Assembly (NCBI GenBank): GCA_015654725.1
Contig: JAATGI010000069.1
Location: 1-6,685 of the forward strand
Length of the DNA stretch: 6,685 bases
Reading direction: 5' to 3'
From: Rhodospirillales bacterium
GTDB taxonomy: Bacteria; Pseudomonadota; Alphaproteobacteria; ATCC43930; CGMCC-115725
The translations under genes and the position numbers were made by a program. The notes under the pieces are model-generated. The model had not been told where the DNA came from. It made no database searches and was given only the letters and a program-made list of their open reading frames with translations. Shown here piece after piece: positions 6,163 to 6,685 of the stretch. Each line of letters begins with the position of its first letter. Within the stretch, counting starts at the first letter, position 1.

Positions 6163-6600
6163 ATGGCAACCGTCGAAATGCTGCTGGTCGAGGATAATCC
6201 GGACGACGTCGAATTGACGCTGCGCGCGCTGCGCAAGAGCAATTTCACCAACCCGATCCGCGTGCTGCGCGACGGCGCGGAGGCGCTCGATTACATCTTC
6301 GGCGCCGACGCCGCGGGCGATCCCAACCTGACAGGCGGGCCCATCGTCATGCTGCTCGATCTCAAGCTGCCACGGATCGGCGGCATCGAGGTGCTGCGGC
6401 GCGTGAAAAGCGACCCGCGAACCATGACCATGCCGGTCGTGGTCATGACCTCGTCGCGCGAGGACAGCGACCTTCGCGAAACCTACAAGCTCGGCGCCAA
6501 CAGCTATATCGTGAAGCCCGTCGATTTCGACCAGTTCAACAAGGCGGTGACCGAGATCGGCCTCTATTGGCTCCTGATCAACCAACATCCGGTGGGGTAA
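6163..6600 (+). CDS. Stand-alone receiver protein, Rcp1-like response regulator
   Basis: This 145-residue protein is a single CheY-like receiver with no output domain. It has Glu10/Asp11 in LLVEDNPDD, phospho-acceptor Asp66 in IVMLLDLKLPRIGG, Thr96 in VVVMTSS and Lys118-Pro119 in SYIVKPVDFDQF. The run DGAEALDYIFG near residue 40 and the ending DFDQFNKAVTEIGLYWLLIN are typical of the Rcp1 family, first known as partners of cyanobacterial phytochrome kinases. Family members dimerise through the C-terminal surface. The gene follows the membrane kinase by 16 bases, so it is very likely the direct phosphate acceptor of that kinase (inference from position and family pairing). Without an output domain it should act through protein contact or as a relay, possibly back to the receivers of the hybrid kinase. 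All key residues are present and the length is normal for the family. Confidence 0.94.
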   Translation: MATVEMLLVEDNPDDVELTLRALRKSNFTNPIRVLRDGAEALDYIFGADAAGDPNLTGGPIVMLLDLKLPRIGGIEVLRRVKSDPRTMTMPVVVMTSSREDSDLRETYKLGANSYIVKPVDFDQFNKAVTEIGLYWLLINQHPVG

Positions 6601-6631
6601 TTTATCAGGGCCGCCTTGTGACGTTTTTGGT

Positions 6632-6653
6632 CGCCCCTCGGGCGCGATTTAAT
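6632..6653 (+). terminator. Weak hairpin followed by T/A-rich run, possible end of the kinase cassette transcript
   Basis: CGCCC at 6632-6636 pairs with GGGCG at 6640-6644 around a three-base loop. It is followed by CGATTTAATTT, a poor and interrupted T-run. It lies 31 bases after the receiver stop codon, a sensible place for a terminator, but the stem is only five pairs and such stems are frequent by chance in GC-rich DNA. Confidence 0.3.
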
Positions 6654-6685
6654 TTCGCCGCTTCCGCTCAGTGCGCGGCCTCCTC

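Noticed and set aside
4065..6251. Very long minus-strand open frame (728 codons) across the membrane kinase and into its neighbours
   Set aside because: It is antisense to genes with clear kinase and receiver motifs. Its product is Arg/His/Gln-rich low-complexity sequence with no recognisable domain, typical of antisense frames in GC-rich DNA.
6668..6685. Possible last six codons (including stop) of a minus-strand gene entering from the right edge
   Set aside because: The minus strand reads Glu-Glu-Ala-Ala-His-stop, which would suit a convergent neighbour, but six codons are too few to support a gene.
1..6685. Search for CRISPR arrays, tRNA or rRNA genes, insertion sequences and phage genes
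   Set aside because: No spaced direct repeats of array type, no tRNA-like cloverleaf segments and no transposase or integrase motifs were seen on reading. The only repeats are the heptad element and the receiver-domain remnant.

Overview
The window reads as high-GC chromosomal DNA of a free-living alphaproteobacterium, probably in or near the Rhodospirillales. This placement is inferred from gene content and base composition and was not tested by a search. Five complete protein genes are recognised with confidence: pirin, panB, a hybrid histidine kinase, a membrane histidine kinase and an Rcp1-type response regulator. There is also the 3' end of wrbA and one small unrecognised lipoprotein gene.

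Left part (1-1451, + strand): the end of wrbA (a flavodoxin-fold quinone reductase) is followed after 15 bases by a pirin gene, then by a small lipoprotein gene. The first two look like one operon with a quinone or redox-stress theme. Positions 1453-1521 hold an unusual intergenic element of 7-base units, whose first half folds back as a 19-bp near-perfect palindrome. It lies exactly between the convergent lipoprotein gene and panB.

Middle (1520-2548): panB (ketopantoate hydroxymethyltransferase, pantothenate synthesis) runs on the minus strand, with no panC beside it in the window. The 189-base divergent gap between panB and the signalling genes contains a short, strikingly AT-rich island with imperfect dyad symmetry, the best candidate for promoter and operator sequences.

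Right part (2549-6600, + strand): three two-component genes form a tight cassette. The first encodes a predicted soluble REC-PAS-HisKA-HATPase-REC hybrid kinase. The second encodes an eight-helix membrane sensor fused to a phytochrome-like HisKA-HATPase kinase. The third encodes a stand-alone Rcp1-like receiver. No DNA-binding or enzymatic output domain is present, so the cassette looks like a phosphorelay that passes its signal elsewhere or works by protein-protein contact.

The most unusual feature is at the junction of the two kinases. A 63-base stretch at 4482-4544 is a diverged copy (49 of 63 bases identical by my hand alignment) of the start of the second receiver domain at 4079-4141. 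It overlaps the 3' end of the hybrid kinase in another frame and lies in the frame of the membrane kinase, around that gene's uncertain non-ATG start. It looks like the fossil of a lost receiver domain. The final 85 bases hold only a weak hairpin and no supportable gene.
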